Assembly: GCA_023078555.1 (NCBI GenBank)
Contig: CM041196.1
Location: 10,124,985-10,188,984, forward strand
Source of the DNA: Ulva prolifera
Lineage: Eukaryota; Chlorophyta; Ulvophyceae; Ulvales; Ulvaceae
Length of the DNA stretch: 64,000 bases
Direction: 5' to 3'
The first letter of the stretch is position 1. Each line of letters starts with the position of its first letter. Of the stretch, positions 1 to 12,288 are shown in pieces. The position numbers were made by a program, and so were the translations under genes. The notes beneath the pieces are model-generated. The model saw only the letters and a program-made list of their open reading frames with translations, had not been told where the DNA came from and searched no databases.

Positions 1-1486
1 GGACTCAGGCTGCTTTTCCACCACAAGAAGCTGTGACGATCTTATCCCGTCGCACGTTGTGCGCGTGCGCGACGGCAATCCCAACACGCGTTCCATCAAC
101 ACATGTTCTATGAGAAATACGTTTTTGCAGCAGCGCTCGGGCGAGGCGCGGTGTCGATGAAGACACTGGCCATGTACAGGCCTCCTGGCCATGTACAGGC
201 CTCCTGGCGCATCCGCACTCCTGCAAGTTGCAAACGCCAACACTCACCGTCGACTCTCTATGGTGATCAGCTCAATGTTAAACATGTGGTGCATCAGCCC
301 TCGATCTCAAACACGTCTCCCGCTTTGTGGCAGTGATGGCCCATGTCATTCCTACTTGACCTTCGCAGACCGGTTTTTTCGCGCATCTGCCTCACCCGAC
401 TGCTGCTCCTCAGTTGCAGATCCAATCCAAGTTACACTGACTCCAATTTTATGTCATCTTGCATGCATGTGTCGGCTTCCGTCCAGGCAGCCTCAGCATC
501 AGCAAAGCAGCAAACAGTGCAAGTGCCAGCGCAGGCATACCAGTCGAGTCCTCGATGCACTGCTGTAGCTGCTGTCCTCATCGTCAAGGTGACAGTCTTG
601 CTAGCCTCAGCGTCTGATCAGCCATGCTGTGGGGCCAGGTGTGGCCAGCAAGAATGTGGTGCTTGATGCTGGGGCTCTGCATGTTTGTGTGCTGTCACAG
701 TTCCTGGCACCATGTGGCCTGACATGATCACAATGCAGTACCACTCTTGTGGCCTGCATAGCCTTGTGTTACCACAAAGCAGCATTGTTCGGTGCAGCCC
801 TGCTTTCTGCAGCCAACCTTACAGCCAGGTGGTTGTGAACCAGGCACTTGAGGTGCGACACACTGGACAGAGTGCTTCAGCGAGAGATATCTCTCCATAT
901 GGCACAACCACGCACTGCAGCAGTCACAGCACCACACACGCGTCCATGCCTTCGCAAATGAGCATGTCTGCCTGTGCATCCATGCAGATATGTCCATAGA
1001 CTTGGACAGACTTACAGGCCAGCGGGCCGGCAGCTGCACGTTCAGGGCTGCAGTCCTGGGTGAATCGAGCTGCAATTGATGAGGTGGGTCATGTCGACAG
1101 TGTTCGATGGCCGCAGCCGATCACATGGAACAACACCAGATATTCAGTTCTAATTTTCCAATGCTAGCTCTACATAAATATGCCTCAGGCAGCCCAGCAC
1201 TGCCAGGCGCCGCTCAGCTCGCACACACAGACTGGTGTGTAATACTGAAGCCACTCCGTACGCTCACACGCACAAGCTAAGCTGCAGCGAACGTGGGTCA
1301 CCAAGCGCCACACACAAACCATATTCAGGCAATGTCCGGTGGTTTCCAGCGCTCCTGCACCTCTCCCTGCCCTTCATAATGCTCACACTCCCGCTCAAGC
1401 AGGCAACATGCACGCATGTGTGCTTATTGATACAATTGCCGCCATCGCCACAGGTCTTCGGATCCCTGTTAAAAAGCCGCCCAAGC

Positions 1487-1518
<32 letters not shown>

Positions 1519-1801
1519 CCCCCCCGGGGACAACACTTCGATTCGTCCAAACATTACAACAGCTAGAAAACACACACACCAGGACCATTCCACAACCGGG
1601 TCGCTCCACGCAGTCAAGACAGCTGTGGCCCCATACTACAGAGTGATGCCCAGGCCTCTCTTGTAAGGCCTTTGGCTTCTGCACCTAAGCCACACACTGT
1701 GCGCGCTCATCAACACAGATCTATCTATCTTGCCCATTTAGTGCCCAGGCACGCCGTGTCCATGCATGTAGCGCAAATGCATGAATGGTTCCCATGCATC
1801 C
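1..1801. other. gene-poor stretch
   Basis: No reading frame here looks like a gene; the short open frames overlap on both strands and lack family features. A 19-bp unit (ATGTACAGGCCTCCTGGCC) is repeated twice in tandem near 172-209. A long C homopolymer lies at 1486-1525. The stretch may include the 3' end of the minus-strand gene that stops at 1802. Confidence 0.5.
1486..1525. repeat. C homopolymer
   Basis: Thirty consecutive C, one T, then nine C. The poly-Pro and poly-Gly reading frames across it on both strands are artefacts of the tract. Its length is likely to vary between individuals or to be miscounted in assembly. Confidence 0.9.
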
Positions 1802-2581
1802 CTACGCTACCGGTGGCGGGTGGTCATCCTCCGAGAAATACCGCTCCTCCCGCTGTTCCCCGCTGTCCGACGCGTACGCATTTCGTTCCTGCATTACAAC
1901 GTCCCTCGCGTTCCTAGATGCGACCGCGTCCCCCATCTCACCCGCAGTCACATACAGCACCTGCGCCACCTCTCCCCCCTCCCCATCCTCTGATTCGTCT
2001 ATTCCGGGTTCGCCGAGGGGTTCTGGGGTCCCTTCGTCGTCAGACCAACTGTCGCCACTGCACTCCATCGAGTGATTGTCGTTGTATAATGAGTCCGCAT
2101 CGGCTTCTGGAGTGCCCTCAGCCGCATCGGAGCAATCATCCGGGTCGCGGCCGAATGTGACGACCGACGTCGGCTGGGACGGTGGGGGGTGGTCGTCGTC
2201 TGAAATCAACTCAGTGTTGATTGCCGCAGTTCCCGCCGCGGCCCCATCCGCCACGCAGGCAGCAGCGTCTTGGCCAGCCGGCGTTGCGGGGGGTGTGGCT
2301 TCTTCGCCTGCGCCGGGGGGGTGGTACGGGTCAGGCTCTACGAGCAGACCGGAACCATCTGTAGCTTCGTCGGGTGTGTGGGTACGCGGCCGGGAGGGGC
2401 CGCGGCTGGGCAGCGTTGCGTGGCCACCGCTGTGCTGAGGGTCAAGTGCGCTTGCAGGCAGAGCTGAGAGCTGTTTGGGGGGCTCTGCGGCTTGGATGTT
2501 GGCTTGGGAGTGTGTGCATCTAGAGCTGCTGAAGATCAGTGTCGGGTCTGCTTGCCCGTCTCGCAGGCTAGCTTTGTCCAT
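1802..2581 (-). CDS. hypothetical acidic, disordered protein (about 259 aa)
   Basis: An uninterrupted frame of 259 codons from ATG to TAG, not recognised as any known family. It is rich in Asp, Glu, Ser, Pro and Gly, with no membrane segment or signal peptide visible, so it is probably largely unstructured. The motif DDHPPP occurs twice, at about residue 129 (SDDDHPPP) and at the very C-terminus (SEDDHPPPVA), suggesting either a short linear motif or an internal duplication. The region is more GC-rich than its flanks, which supports real coding, but it could also be one exon of a larger gene. No neighbour shares its strand nearby. Confidence 0.4.
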   Translation of the reverse strand: MDKASLRDGQADPTLIFSSSRCTHSQANIQAAEPPKQLSALPASALDPQHSGGHATLPSRGPSRPRTHTPDEATDGSGLLVEPDPYHPPGAGEEATPPATPAGQDAAACVADGAAAGTAAINTELISDDDHPPPSQPTSVVTFGRDPDDCSDAAEGTPEADADSLYNDNHSMECSGDSWSDDEGTPEPLGEPGIDESEDGEGGEVAQVLYVTAGEMGDAVASRNARDVVMQERNAYASDSGEQREERYFSEDDHPPPVA

Positions 2582-4878
2582 CTGGCAGCGCTACACGACG
2601 CGGGTTCGGTTCGATTGGTCGTGTTGTGGGCTTCGCCGTGAAGCGTCGCGGCTGACCGGGATTCGCAGCCGGATCCCGGAGATACGACAGCTGCTGCGCT
2701 ATCTGCGACCGGCCTCGACAGCTGGGACCTCGCTTCCGCCCTGAGGTGACCTGCACCATCACAGCGCATGTGAGCAGATATAGCATAGAAAATGAGCTGT
2801 GCCTGACCTGCGTGATAGCGACAGATCATTAAGAAGGCATGGGGCTTACATAGTGACAAGGATATTCGCCATTTGCATACGTGGATGCACTTTACCAGGA
2901 CAGAGTCCGAAGGATCAGCGAGTCAGACCCGACCGAACCGTTCATGAAATGCAGAAATTCGAACAGCATTCGAGTGTGTGTGGAATGGCGTGTGCACGAC
3001 ACAGTGAGCTGACTTCAGCATTCTTAATCTATGCAGCCAGCGATTACGATACCACCTCGGCATGCTGACACTTAGGTTGACTAAAGGCCAGCGTCACACC
3101 ATAAACTGACATACGGCAGCTCATATCGCAGCCGCCACGCCTTCGGTGGCTGATACTTACTGAGAGGTTACTGCTAGGTCGAGGCAGTTCGCTTCGGCGT
3201 GTCTACCAGGGCGCGTGTGCCATCAAGCACAGCTGCAGAATGGCACCGGTCGCGGTGCTAACGTACCCTGCCTTCTGGTGTTTGATCAAAGCGTTTCGAG
3301 TGGGCAGATCATCTCGGCGGCCATACTTCAGCCGCAGGAACTATCTGCCGACGGTGCTCGCCGATGAAGCTGAGAAGCCTTGATTTTTGTGCTGCATTGC
3401 CGTCTTTGTTACGTGAACTGAAAATGGCGTGTACATCAGACCTGTGTCGATAGATTCCGTGCCAAATAGGTGTCATACGCGCGGGTCATTGCCTTGGGCG
3501 TGCTGTGATGGTCCAGCCGATCCATGGCTCGTTCAGCAGTTGTGAAGACCCGGAAACAGAGCTGGTAACTCCAGCGAAGCTACATCTGTACTGTGGCTGC
3601 CTTGGCTTGGAACATTGCTGAAGGCAGCGGGCACAGCAGCGCCAGGCTCCATGCCCTTGCAACTGTCATCCAAGTCGTGTCCACCCCCTGCGACGTCGAC
3701 GGTCGTCACTCTGTCCTCAATCATGCAAAGTTGCCTGCACATCACATGCTTTGTCGTGATGCAACATGTGCTTCGAAAGAGATTGACCTGCATCAACACC
3801 GCCCCGCAAGTCCAAGCATGCAGTCCAAGCATGCCCCCCCATGTATGCGGCCATATGCTATATAGTACGCCCCCTTGCCATCCGACAAACCCACCTGAAC
3901 TTTTGCGCCTGTTTCAGCACATCTGATGAGCGATCATGGCACAGCTGGTCCGGCATAGCTGAGTGCAGCAATTGTGCGCTGCTGGTTGTTGCCCATTGGG
4001 CAGAGTCTGAGTGCTTCCTTGAGTTGTTGGAGCTATCACCTCATAGATAGAATCATCGAGCATTGAACCTGTGTTGCATCTTCTCAATTCTGCTGTGTGG
4101 CATCCTCGCTGCTGCATGCCTTCAAGGCCCCCACCTGGTAAATCTATCGCTCGCCCGTGCTCATCACCAGCAAGCTGTCGCTTTCATCTGCTGACCAAGC
4201 CACAACAAATAATATCCGACTGAGGGGGAGACAAATGACCACACTTCTATGCACACGTACTCCACACCACCCGCAGGTCATTTTGTGGCGTATAGAAGCA
4301 CACAGTCAGACAGGCAGGTGTCTCCACAGGCAATGCACATACGCACAGCATGATCAGGGCAGAGCAGGCTTGCTCGATGCATCTCTTCTGCCGTTATGTG
4401 CATGCCCGGTACATTGCAGACCTATGCCAGATGCGGTGCAGCAGGACTCTCGCAGCTGCAGCTCATACCAGGTGCTGCGCCATCAGCTCTCGGAGCCCCT
4501 GGTGTGGACCTCGTCCCAGCGATCTGGCATGAGCATTGTTAGCAGCTCCTGATCGATTCCGCCACGAGGGAGGAGGAGTGCCTGGCTGTTGAGGTTCAAG
4601 GCGGCGCCATGTCGCAGATGAAACAGACAAGGCTGCACCTGTTGCACCCTTGACTGTTGCATCTGCATGCTGATCTGTTGCACAAGTTGCGATGCAGACA
4701 CAGGAGTCGACGCCATGGAAGGCCAACCTGTGCGCTGAGAGGTCTGCGCAGTTGCCGGCGGTCCCTGTCCCGTATCACAGCGAACACACATTGGCTTCCA
4801 CACCTCGCTTAGCACAGGAGGAGGCCCCGCGAGTTGCGTACGGTCGTCTGAGGGGGGTTTCCAGGTGGTTTACCCCTT

Positions 4879-4951
4879 CGGCATATCTGGTCCCGTCAAG
4901 TTGTCAATGCCCAATAGGATACGGCTCAGTAAATTCAGGTTTACTTCACTC
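4879..4951 (+). repeat. (TTTAC)n-tailed dispersed repeat, copy 1
   Basis: Matches the family core: GCATATSTGGTCCCG, then TTGTCAATGYCCAATAGGA, then TACGGCTCAGTAAATTCAG, ending in TTTACTTCACT. Same orientation as the copies at 41.5 and 42.6 kb. Confidence 0.7.
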
Positions 4952-5594
4952 TGTTCTACACACCTGCCTCCTGCCCTTGACAGTCACATCCCACCTCTTA
5001 GAGGTGACCTCTTCCGCAGAGAAGCCATGGCTTCAGGTGCATGAGGTGCACGACCGCATCATCACACGACACTGATACTCGCTCCAGATTCGGATCTACA
5101 GGCCAACGGTTCCTGTAGTATGGGTAGCTTCAGCTCGATTGTTACAGCCATCTGCAACAGCCCGTGATCTCTGGAGTATGACGGCGGCCTCAAGAGGCGC
5201 ATGGAGCGAAGGCTAGGCGATCTGGGATTGGCAAGCGTGAGAACTTGCAGCACGGGTCCCGCCCCGACTCTGCTGGTGCTCTGTGAAGCGAAGCGCACTG
5301 GGGAGCATCGTGTGGGGCAGGTCTGCAGCTCGGCCACATGTGGTGATTGGCACCGATTGACAGCTGCATTGCCCAGACCAGCAGGGAGGTACACTGCGTG
5401 GGAAGCGAAGTGAAGTCAATCTGGGCGTGTGAGGACTGCCAACCAGATTGAAACACCACGGTGATGGCTCAATGGCTGCCTGCGGCGGCATGCAGCAGGC
5501 TGTGCTGCGGCCTGCTGTCTGCTCGCAACCAGGCCGCCAATGTGCTCTGTAATGTAATCAGGCTCGCAGGCAGGCCGTGCATGCTGTTGCGTGC

Positions 5595-5990
5595 GTGAAT
5601 GCTGTTGCCAGATGTTACTGCTCTGCCGCGCTTGGATGTGGACAGCATTACCTTCTGCTGGCTCAACTCGTTGCACCTTTGAGGCAATGCATAAGGAACT
5701 GTGTGTACACGAATAGCACATGGCAGAGAGCAGCAGTGTTGGGAAAAGAGGCACTGTTTGAATGCACTGGCAGCTCTGGCAAGCAGGTCATGGGTGCATG
5801 CTATTACCAAATGTTATAACTAAATGTTTACTGCGATGCTGCACTCGGATTGTGACTCGGCCTTCAGCAAGCTCAACCCGTTGCACCCTTTGAGCAATGT
5901 TCAAGGACCTGTGTGTTCATAAATAGCACATGGTAGGGAGCGGTGGATGGAAGGCAGGAAGCAATGTTCGAATGCACTGGCAGCTTTCCT
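5595..5990. repeat. tandem duplication, unit about 210 bp
   Basis: Two diverged units. Shared landmarks are AATAGCACATGG, CTCAACYCGTTGCACC and AATGCACTGGCAGCT, the last at 5761 and again at 5971, giving a 210-bp offset. No coding potential is evident. Confidence 0.75.
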
Positions 5991-6166
5991 TGGAACAGGG
6001 CAGCTCAGGACAACCTGATGGCACCGCTGTGGGACCTTGTGGGTCCATTTATATTGCTTACTTTTGCATTGTGAGGCGTGGAGAGTGGCGTGAGGCCCAT
6101 CAGTGAATGTGCTGGGCTTGAGGCCCATCGCCGTTCGCACGTGCAACATGCTGATCACCTCAAGAC

Positions 6167-6246
6167 AGTAAAGTAAAGTATGTCTGGATTTAATAAGCCG
6201 CAAGCTGATGAGGACATTGACAACTCCGAATGAACGTGACCATATG
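6167..6246 (-). repeat. (TTTAC)n-tailed dispersed repeat, copy 2
   Basis: Reverse orientation: starts AGTAAAGTAAAGTA and continues to GGACATTGACAACTCCGA and CGTGACCATATGC. The middle has diverged (AATAAGCCGCAAG instead of TACTGAGCCGTAT). Confidence 0.65.
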
Positions 6247-6261
6247 CTAGACTCACATGCT

Positions 6262-6321
6262 GCAGTGGCACTGACACCAGGCGCCTGGCGTCAGTGCCAC
6301 TGCTTGTTATGCGCATAACAA
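6262..6321. repeat. two adjacent palindromes
   Basis: 6262-6303 is a 42-bp near-perfect palindrome with outer arms GCAGTGGCACTGAC and GTCAGTGCCACTGC around the inner palindrome CCAGGCGCCTGG. It is followed directly by the perfect 18-bp palindrome TTGTTATGCGCATAACAA (6304-6321). No flanking gene uses it as an obvious terminator. Confidence 0.85.
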
Positions 6322-7103
6322 GTGCATAACAGCAAGTGGGCAGCAAGCAATGTGGAAGAGTAAAATCTGCTGCCAGGCAATGAGGTTGTGCTGACAGTGT
6401 ACGCACCCGTGCTCAGGATCAGCTGCTGCGTGACATTGTGGAACTTGTGGTCTAGCAGGCAATAGATACCTGTTGACAGGCCCCACAAGAAACCAGCTGC
6501 AAAGGCGCATGGCAATGTTGACGACAGGCAGCAATTGAAGCGATAGCCGGGCACAGCTGGATGTGGCGATGGTTTGTACATGTGGGCGAGCGATAGCTGG
6601 CAGGATCTCGTGGTCATGACGCCTTCGCGGAGCTGCCGTTCTGCGGTGTTTCAGTGCAACCACACGTGTTCGGCGCCGCGTGATAACATGCGACCCAGGT
6701 CGTGCTCTGCTCTGTGCAATCAAGATACATGTGTCAGTATGTGAATTGTGGACTACGATTTCGCTGCGCCATCGTGTAGAGTCGGTGAGGCCGTCCTTGC
6801 GTAACCGAAAGTGGTAGCGTCTCAGTCCAAGGCGGGCACGGTGTGTGAAAGGTGGTGACACAGATGTGTGAGCTCAAGTATTGCGCCGCGGTGCTGCTGC
6901 ATGCAAGTCGCTCATGGTCCATGGGCGTACGGTGTCCACGGCCTGCTTGCGGCTGGCGGAAGCTCAAAGTGCTTTGTGGTTGCCGCACTCCGACGTGGCA
7001 GCCTGGGCGTCGCGGAACGGGTTGCGGGGTCAGCGTTGCCCCATGCAAGAACAGTGCATTAGCCTGCCGGGTTGTGTCTGCACGTTCCTGTATGCAGTGA
7101 ACG

Positions 7104-7111
7104 TATATATA
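7104..7111 (+). promoter_or_regulatory. TATA box of the ELIP gene
   Basis: TATATATA about 170 bp upstream of the ELIP start codon. It is followed by a pyrimidine-rich, probably untranslated leader (about 7140-7280, rich in CTCTC), so the transcript probably begins near 7135. Confidence 0.6.
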
Positions 7112-7282
7112 CCCGCTCACATTGGTGTCCAATATCACCTCTCAGCTTCCATCTTTCCATCTTGAACACTTGCTCTCTCCCCTCCACTTTCTCTCTTACA
7201 TCCACACTCTCTCACTCTTCCTGTCGCTCCGATATTCAATCGACAGACTTTCTCTTTCACTATCTCTCCCAAACAACTCACA

Positions 7283-7993
7283 ATGTTTGCTTCATCCATG
7301 ACTTCCCAGCGCCTCATCGCCGGTGGCCCGGTCCGGTCTCGTGCAGTGATTGCTCGCTGCCAGCCATCCACCAAGTCCGAGGTTACATCAGCCCCCGAGA
7401 CACCGGAGTTGCCTGAGACAGCTATGCCCAACGCTGTCGAGATGGACGTTCCTTCAGCACCCGTTGCTACCCCCGTCCTTGGCCGTACGCAAGGTATGTG
7501 TTACATGTCATTACGAAACGTGAGTACTGTCCCATTTTAGAGCCGCTTTATTGCTGGACTAGAGCCTGTTTGTCATGTGCTGATATGCACTTGTCGTACA
7601 ACCATACATCGTATACGCCAGATACAACTTGACAGGCGAGTCCTACGTGCAGAGCTGATCAACTCCCGCGCAGCCATGCTCGGAATTGTCGCCGCTGCTG
7701 GCTCAGAGATCCTGTCTGGCCAGAGCGTGTGGAGCCAGATCGCCGGCAAGTATGTTGACGGTGAGATGGTTGAGAAGGCCCACGGCAACAGCATCCTTTA
7801 CTTCGGTGCTATCGTCGTGATCATCACCATGGCCAGCCTTGCCCCCAAGTTCCTCGGCAACAACCCCTCCGCTGAGGATAAGGAGTTCGGCCCCTTCACA
7901 GCCACTGCTGAAACCATCAACGGTCGTGCTGCCATGATGGGTTTCATCAGCCTCCTGGCTGTCGAGCTCTTCAAACAGTCCCCGATCTTCTAA
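7283..7993 (+). CDS. ELIP: early light-induced protein (LHC-like, three-helix)
   Basis: Two exons, 7283-7493 and 7653-7993, joined across a 159-bp intron (donor GGTATGTG, acceptor GTGCAG, phase 1), giving 183 residues. Residues 1 to about 26 are Ser/Arg/Ala-rich and look like a plastid transit peptide. Helix I starts with ELINSRAAMLG (71-81), helix II is about 118-136, and helix III starts ETINGRAAMMG (157-167). The paired E-x-x-N-x-R motifs are the chlorophyll-binding signatures of the LHC superfamily. ELIPs sit in the thylakoid membrane and protect against excess light by binding free chlorophyll and carotenoid. It has a good TATA box and a CT-rich leader, consistent with a highly inducible gene. 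Light induction is inferred from the family, not seen here. Confidence 0.93.
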
Positions 7994-9294
7994 ATGGCCA
8001 TTATGCAGCCTTCGGGTAGTGGACGAATTAACACAGCCTTCATGTCATGGGTGTTGACCTGACACTGTATATAGTACTTTGGGTATGTTGACCTAGGTAG
8101 TGGTTTTGGGAAGTACGCATGTTGTTCTGGCTGTCTCACATGCCACCGTGGACATGCCAGGCATCATGGTTGAAGATGTAAGCTTCGAATCATCATTGAT
8201 CAAATCGGAACATGTGCAGCAACATTCTTGCTCATCACAAAATTTGTTGCAACAGTTTTATTATATCTCATGCACTGCATGGTATTAATATTGTTTTCAA
8301 TTTTTGTGCACATACAGTTATGACTTTCACTCTACAAATTGGCACGGCAGTACAATGACAACAATACCACATACATCGTGCAATGATTTTGGTATGACAC
8401 ATCAAACCACATCACCCTACAATTGACATGTTTTTGAACCCTTCACTCCCATGGACAGAACCAGGTCATTTGAAACATTGTACATGTACACAATACAGTC
8501 GCCTGTTTGCAAATGTCTCACATTCTGCCATCCACTTAAAATTAGTACCACTACACCTGGCAACATCCTGACAATGTTCTGAACCTGACACTGCCATGGA
8601 AAAAAAAAAGACCGTGACACATGCATAAATTGCATATTCCTTTGCCTGGTACAAATCCCAATTATTTCGCCTATCATTACAAATGTCAAGAACATGTACA
8701 TGTGAGAAAAACGAATGAAGATCATGTAACACCACCATATTTAAGATACCCAATACCTCAGAAACTTTCCATTTGCTCGACACATCAGTGTCACATGTGT
8801 AAATGTAATTACAGCTAGCCAGAATCTTGTTTCTTGATGTTACTGCGCAGTCCTAGAAGATGTGTAAACACAGCTCTCACACTCTTGCCACATTGCCAGC
8901 ACTGTGTGGACAAATCGTGACACATGCAGCCTTCCCCGCAATTGCTGCTACCTGATTTACAAAATCGCCTGCATTGTAACACACCGCATCAATGGTTTCC
9001 TCAGATGGTGCAAGACATGTAGCACTCCACCTGAAAAACAATATGGTAACCATACCAAAACAACAAGGGATACCAAGAGCTGCCATGGTCACAAATACAA
9101 CAAAGCCTGTGGAGCAACCACCAGAATAAAATGGGTTTTTGCTACCTCCGGTGGTACATTCCCATGTGCCGCAAACATTTTCGTTTCTGCAGCTACACTA
9201 CCGGTGTATTTATCCAGGCACACTTCTGTTGCAGGGTAAAGGCAGGTCCCTTGCAGACTGCGATATACGGCAGCACTTCCATGCCATTAGAAAA
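7994..9294. other. 3' flanks between ELIP and EMC2
   Basis: The convergent interval between the ELIP stop (+) and the EMC2 stop (-). It should contain both 3' untranslated regions. 8280-8830 is clearly more AT-rich than its surroundings and has no open frame of interest. No RNA gene was recognised. Confidence 0.6.
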
Positions 9295-10447
9295 TCATGT
9301 CTGTGCTGAGACCATCGCCTGAACCAGTGACAACATTTGTGGGGCATGCTGCTCATACAGAGCCACAAGCTGCTGCCGTACAAGGTCAGGCAACTCCTGC
9401 CCCTTCGATGATCGGTCATTCACCAGCCCCGAGATTGCAGCACGAGTGGCAGAGGCTCCATACAATGCCCGTGCATTCTCCCCACCAGTCAGCTCGATCA
9501 CACGAGCATAGTATGTGAAGGCTGTCTTCAGATTTGGCAGGCCACCTTGAGCATACATGATGTCTGCCAGGTTGATGAGGACATTTGCTGAGGCAGGCAT
9601 GTGCAGAAGGAGTTCCTCGAGGCAGTACTGTGCTTGTGCTAGCTGCCCTGACTGTATGTACAGCCGATGGAGCTGGTCCCATACTACTGCATCTGTCTGG
9701 TAGGTGCGCAGGTACTCTGCAGCTGCCTCAATGGCCTTGGGGATGTCTCCAGCGGTGGTATGTAAACCTATCTGCACAAGGGCATCAATGGTCTGTAGCG
9801 ACCTGTCATGCACAGCTGATCAACCAGATGAAGATCCATTGCCACATGGCGCCTGCGAGCGACAATCATGGCATGCCACTGTGTTTGATGCGAAGTTGAC
9901 AAGACATACCTTGCGTTTGAGTGCTTCGGCGAATGTTGGTGTCATCTCTAAGGCCTCATCATACAGCTTCTCTGCCCCATCGAAGTTACCTATCGCCTCG
10001 AAAGCCATGCCCTTCAGGCACAACAATCGTTTACTCCGAGGAAAGCGTTTCTCCAGAGCTGCGATAAGGGTGTCTGCAATTGAAGGTCTGCCACAAGACA
10101 ACGCGGCGATGGCGACTTCTTCGTGGAGCTGCCAACCTGCACAACCTTGACCACATCCGAAGCGCACATGTGCCTTTGCCGTGTCATAGCCCGAACGATC
10201 AGTATACATGGAATCATGCATGAACATATTGACTCGTGATCGCACGTTCATCTTGGCTCATATGCCGAGGGAAGCGCGATAGCATAGCGGTGCCATATTC
10301 GAGGACACCCTCGAAGTCCGGCACAGATAGTTCCCTGAGAAGACGTAGATATGACAGCATTGCTTTCGGGTGCTTCAGTGCCTTTGGGCCCAGATCCAGC
10401 AGCACGCGGTGGGCCTTGGCCAAGTCTTCTGCCGTACTCAGCGGCAT
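9295..10447 (-). CDS. EMC2: ER membrane protein complex subunit 2 (TPR protein)
   Basis: Three exons on the minus strand: 10447-10246, 10136-9910 and 9771-9295. They join in frame to 301 residues, close to the about 297 of animal EMC2. The donor AAG|GTATGT at 9909 and acceptors GTTGTGCAG and CTTGTGCAG are clear. The first donor could instead be 11 to 13 bases further on, which would add a few residues. EMC2 is the cytosolic TPR scaffold of the ER membrane complex, which inserts tail-anchored and polytopic proteins into the ER. Family blocks visible are LHEEVAIAALSCGR, LKGMAFEAIGNFDGAEKLYD, CLEELLLHMP, YAQGGLPNLKTAFTYYARVI and NARALYG, in the expected order of TPR helices. There is no signal peptide or membrane segment, as expected. 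Confidence 0.92.
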
Positions 10448-10929
10448 CCCGCCACCTTCTTGACCGACCTCCGGTTGATACGTAAATCTAGTCTCTAATT
10501 TGACGGAATATGCGTTAGTTTGATGTAACCAGATATCTTGCGTCTATTCCTAACCGATCGAGACTCGCAAACTCAAGGGGGCTGAGAACGGCTCTACCAG
10601 ACGTGGTTGTCCGTACCTACTCCGCATCAGGTGTAGGACAGATCGTGCTTCCTGCGACCACGGGTGACTTGTTTCGCTCCTCCCTGGACCAGGATCCTCC
10701 AAATGCACCAGGTGCTCCATGCATGCAGCCTGCAGACTTGACCACCTCTGGGTCAAGTTGCTCAGGTCTACAGCTACGCCGAGCGGTGAAAGGCCACACG
10801 CCTGCAGCTGAGCTATCACCCCTTGCGTGGCCCGTCCCACGGTGGAGGCGGCCTTCGTCGGCGACGTCATCCCCATGCATAGGAAAGCAAAACCGGCACT
10901 CGTGCGTCCAAGAACATTAGTGTGTATAG

Positions 10930-10965
10930 TACAAGAACAAAGCCAGAGGAGCAGGTAGCACCGCT
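10930..10965 (+). repeat. GGGCAGCACCG-type dispersed repeat, fragment
   Basis: Shares AACAAAGCC and GCAGGTAGCACCG with the copies at 12.3, 20.0, 42.4 and 60.7 kb. Confidence 0.45.
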
Positions 10966-11685
10966 GCGGACCGGAGGAGCTGGAGGACAGGGCAGCCTCA
11001 GATCTCAGAGGACCCAGCTTTTGTGGCAATCCAGGGATATGGCCGCTACACCACTGAATGGCCACAACCGCAGAACTTGAACGGGGCACCTCACACTCAA
11101 GCACCTGCCGGCAGTCAACAACGACCGACACATCCGTACCGCTGCCAACCAACACCACCCATGCACACCAACACCTGCCACCTACCACAGTGACACGTCT
11201 GACCCATCAGCCTGCCGGAGTTTACATCCTCCAGCTTAAAGCTGATCATCGGCCCCACCGGCCTGGCCTCCAGCGCGCTACACGCTGGCCTAGCCGCGCG
11301 GAGAGGCCGGGCCTCCGCGCAAAACCCCCTGCGCTCCTCCTGCGCTCGGGCGTGCAGCCTGGCTCCACAATGCGAACGAACCGCCAGTGCGTGTACCGTG
11401 CGGGCGCATGCATGCAATGCATGCCATGCTCGCTGCACCCCACCCTTTTGCGGCCTGCCAGTGTGGCTATGTGCGAGTGCATGCATGAGTGTGCCGCAGC
11501 GGTGCCGGGCGGCTGCACCTGAGGGGGCAGGGTGCCCGTAGCCTCGGCGCAACGTGTGCCACGGCCTTTATGTAGGTGTGGTGAGTAGCATTCAGCTCCC
11601 TCACGCTCAGGAGACGGGTGGGGTTATCCATTGTGCCTGCTGCTGTGAGGCCGTGCGGCTGTGCATGTGCTTGGCCGAGTGCGTA

Positions 11686-11752
11686 GCTGTGGCTGGTGAT
11701 GCTGTGGCTGGTGATGCTGTGGCTGGTGATGCTGTGGCTGGTGATGCTGTGG
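11686..11752. repeat. 15-bp minisatellite
   Basis: About 4.5 copies of GCTGTGGCTGGTGAT in a row. The unit length is divisible by three, so it is open in all frames (for example AVAGD repeats) without being a gene. Confidence 0.9.
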
Positions 11753-12288
11753 TCACCAGCATATGCTGTGGACGTGTGGGATGAATGAACTCTACACCAG
11801 GATGAAGGCGGCGAGGCGAGCAGCACTGGGACATGACTCCACTCGGATCAGCAAGCAGCGCAGGAACGCAACCACGGCGCCGGCCCAGCGCACCCACGCC
11901 ACAGGCGCGACCAACGCACACGGAACCCACTGCGCCTCCAACAACCGACACGAACCACGGGGCCGCTGATGCTGTGGATGTGGTACACGCTATGTGTGTT
12001 GTTGAGGGTGTGCGCTCAGGTGCTGTGGCGTTGTGGGTGTGGGTATATATATATACGCACGGCTGCGCATGTGTGTGTGTTGGCATTGTTGTGAATCCAC
12101 AGAGGACAGGCGGCGGGCACAAGTATGTGCAAATAGCATGATTACATATAGCCACATCCATCTGGACGCTGACAAATGTATGTCTGGGTGCGGGGCCGTT
12201 TTTGTGCTGGTTTTTGGTGCTGGTGTCCTGGGCGGTGGTGTTGGGCAGCCCTGGTTCTGCGCCGAGGGCTGTCTGTGGCTTGGGTGTG

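Larger units (their letters stand above)
2582..7100. other. intergenic stretch without recognisable genes
   Basis: Short overlapping frames only; none shows a domain or a convincing splice structure. It holds two copies of the (TTTAC)n-tailed repeat (4879-4951, 6167-6246), a 210-bp tandem duplication (about 5595-5990) and two adjacent palindromes (6262-6321), listed separately. The last few hundred bases are upstream of the ELIP gene. Confidence 0.5.

Noticed and set aside
1235..1684. Proline-rich and glycine-rich frames across 1486-1525
   Set aside because: Created by a C homopolymer; no coding features outside the tract.
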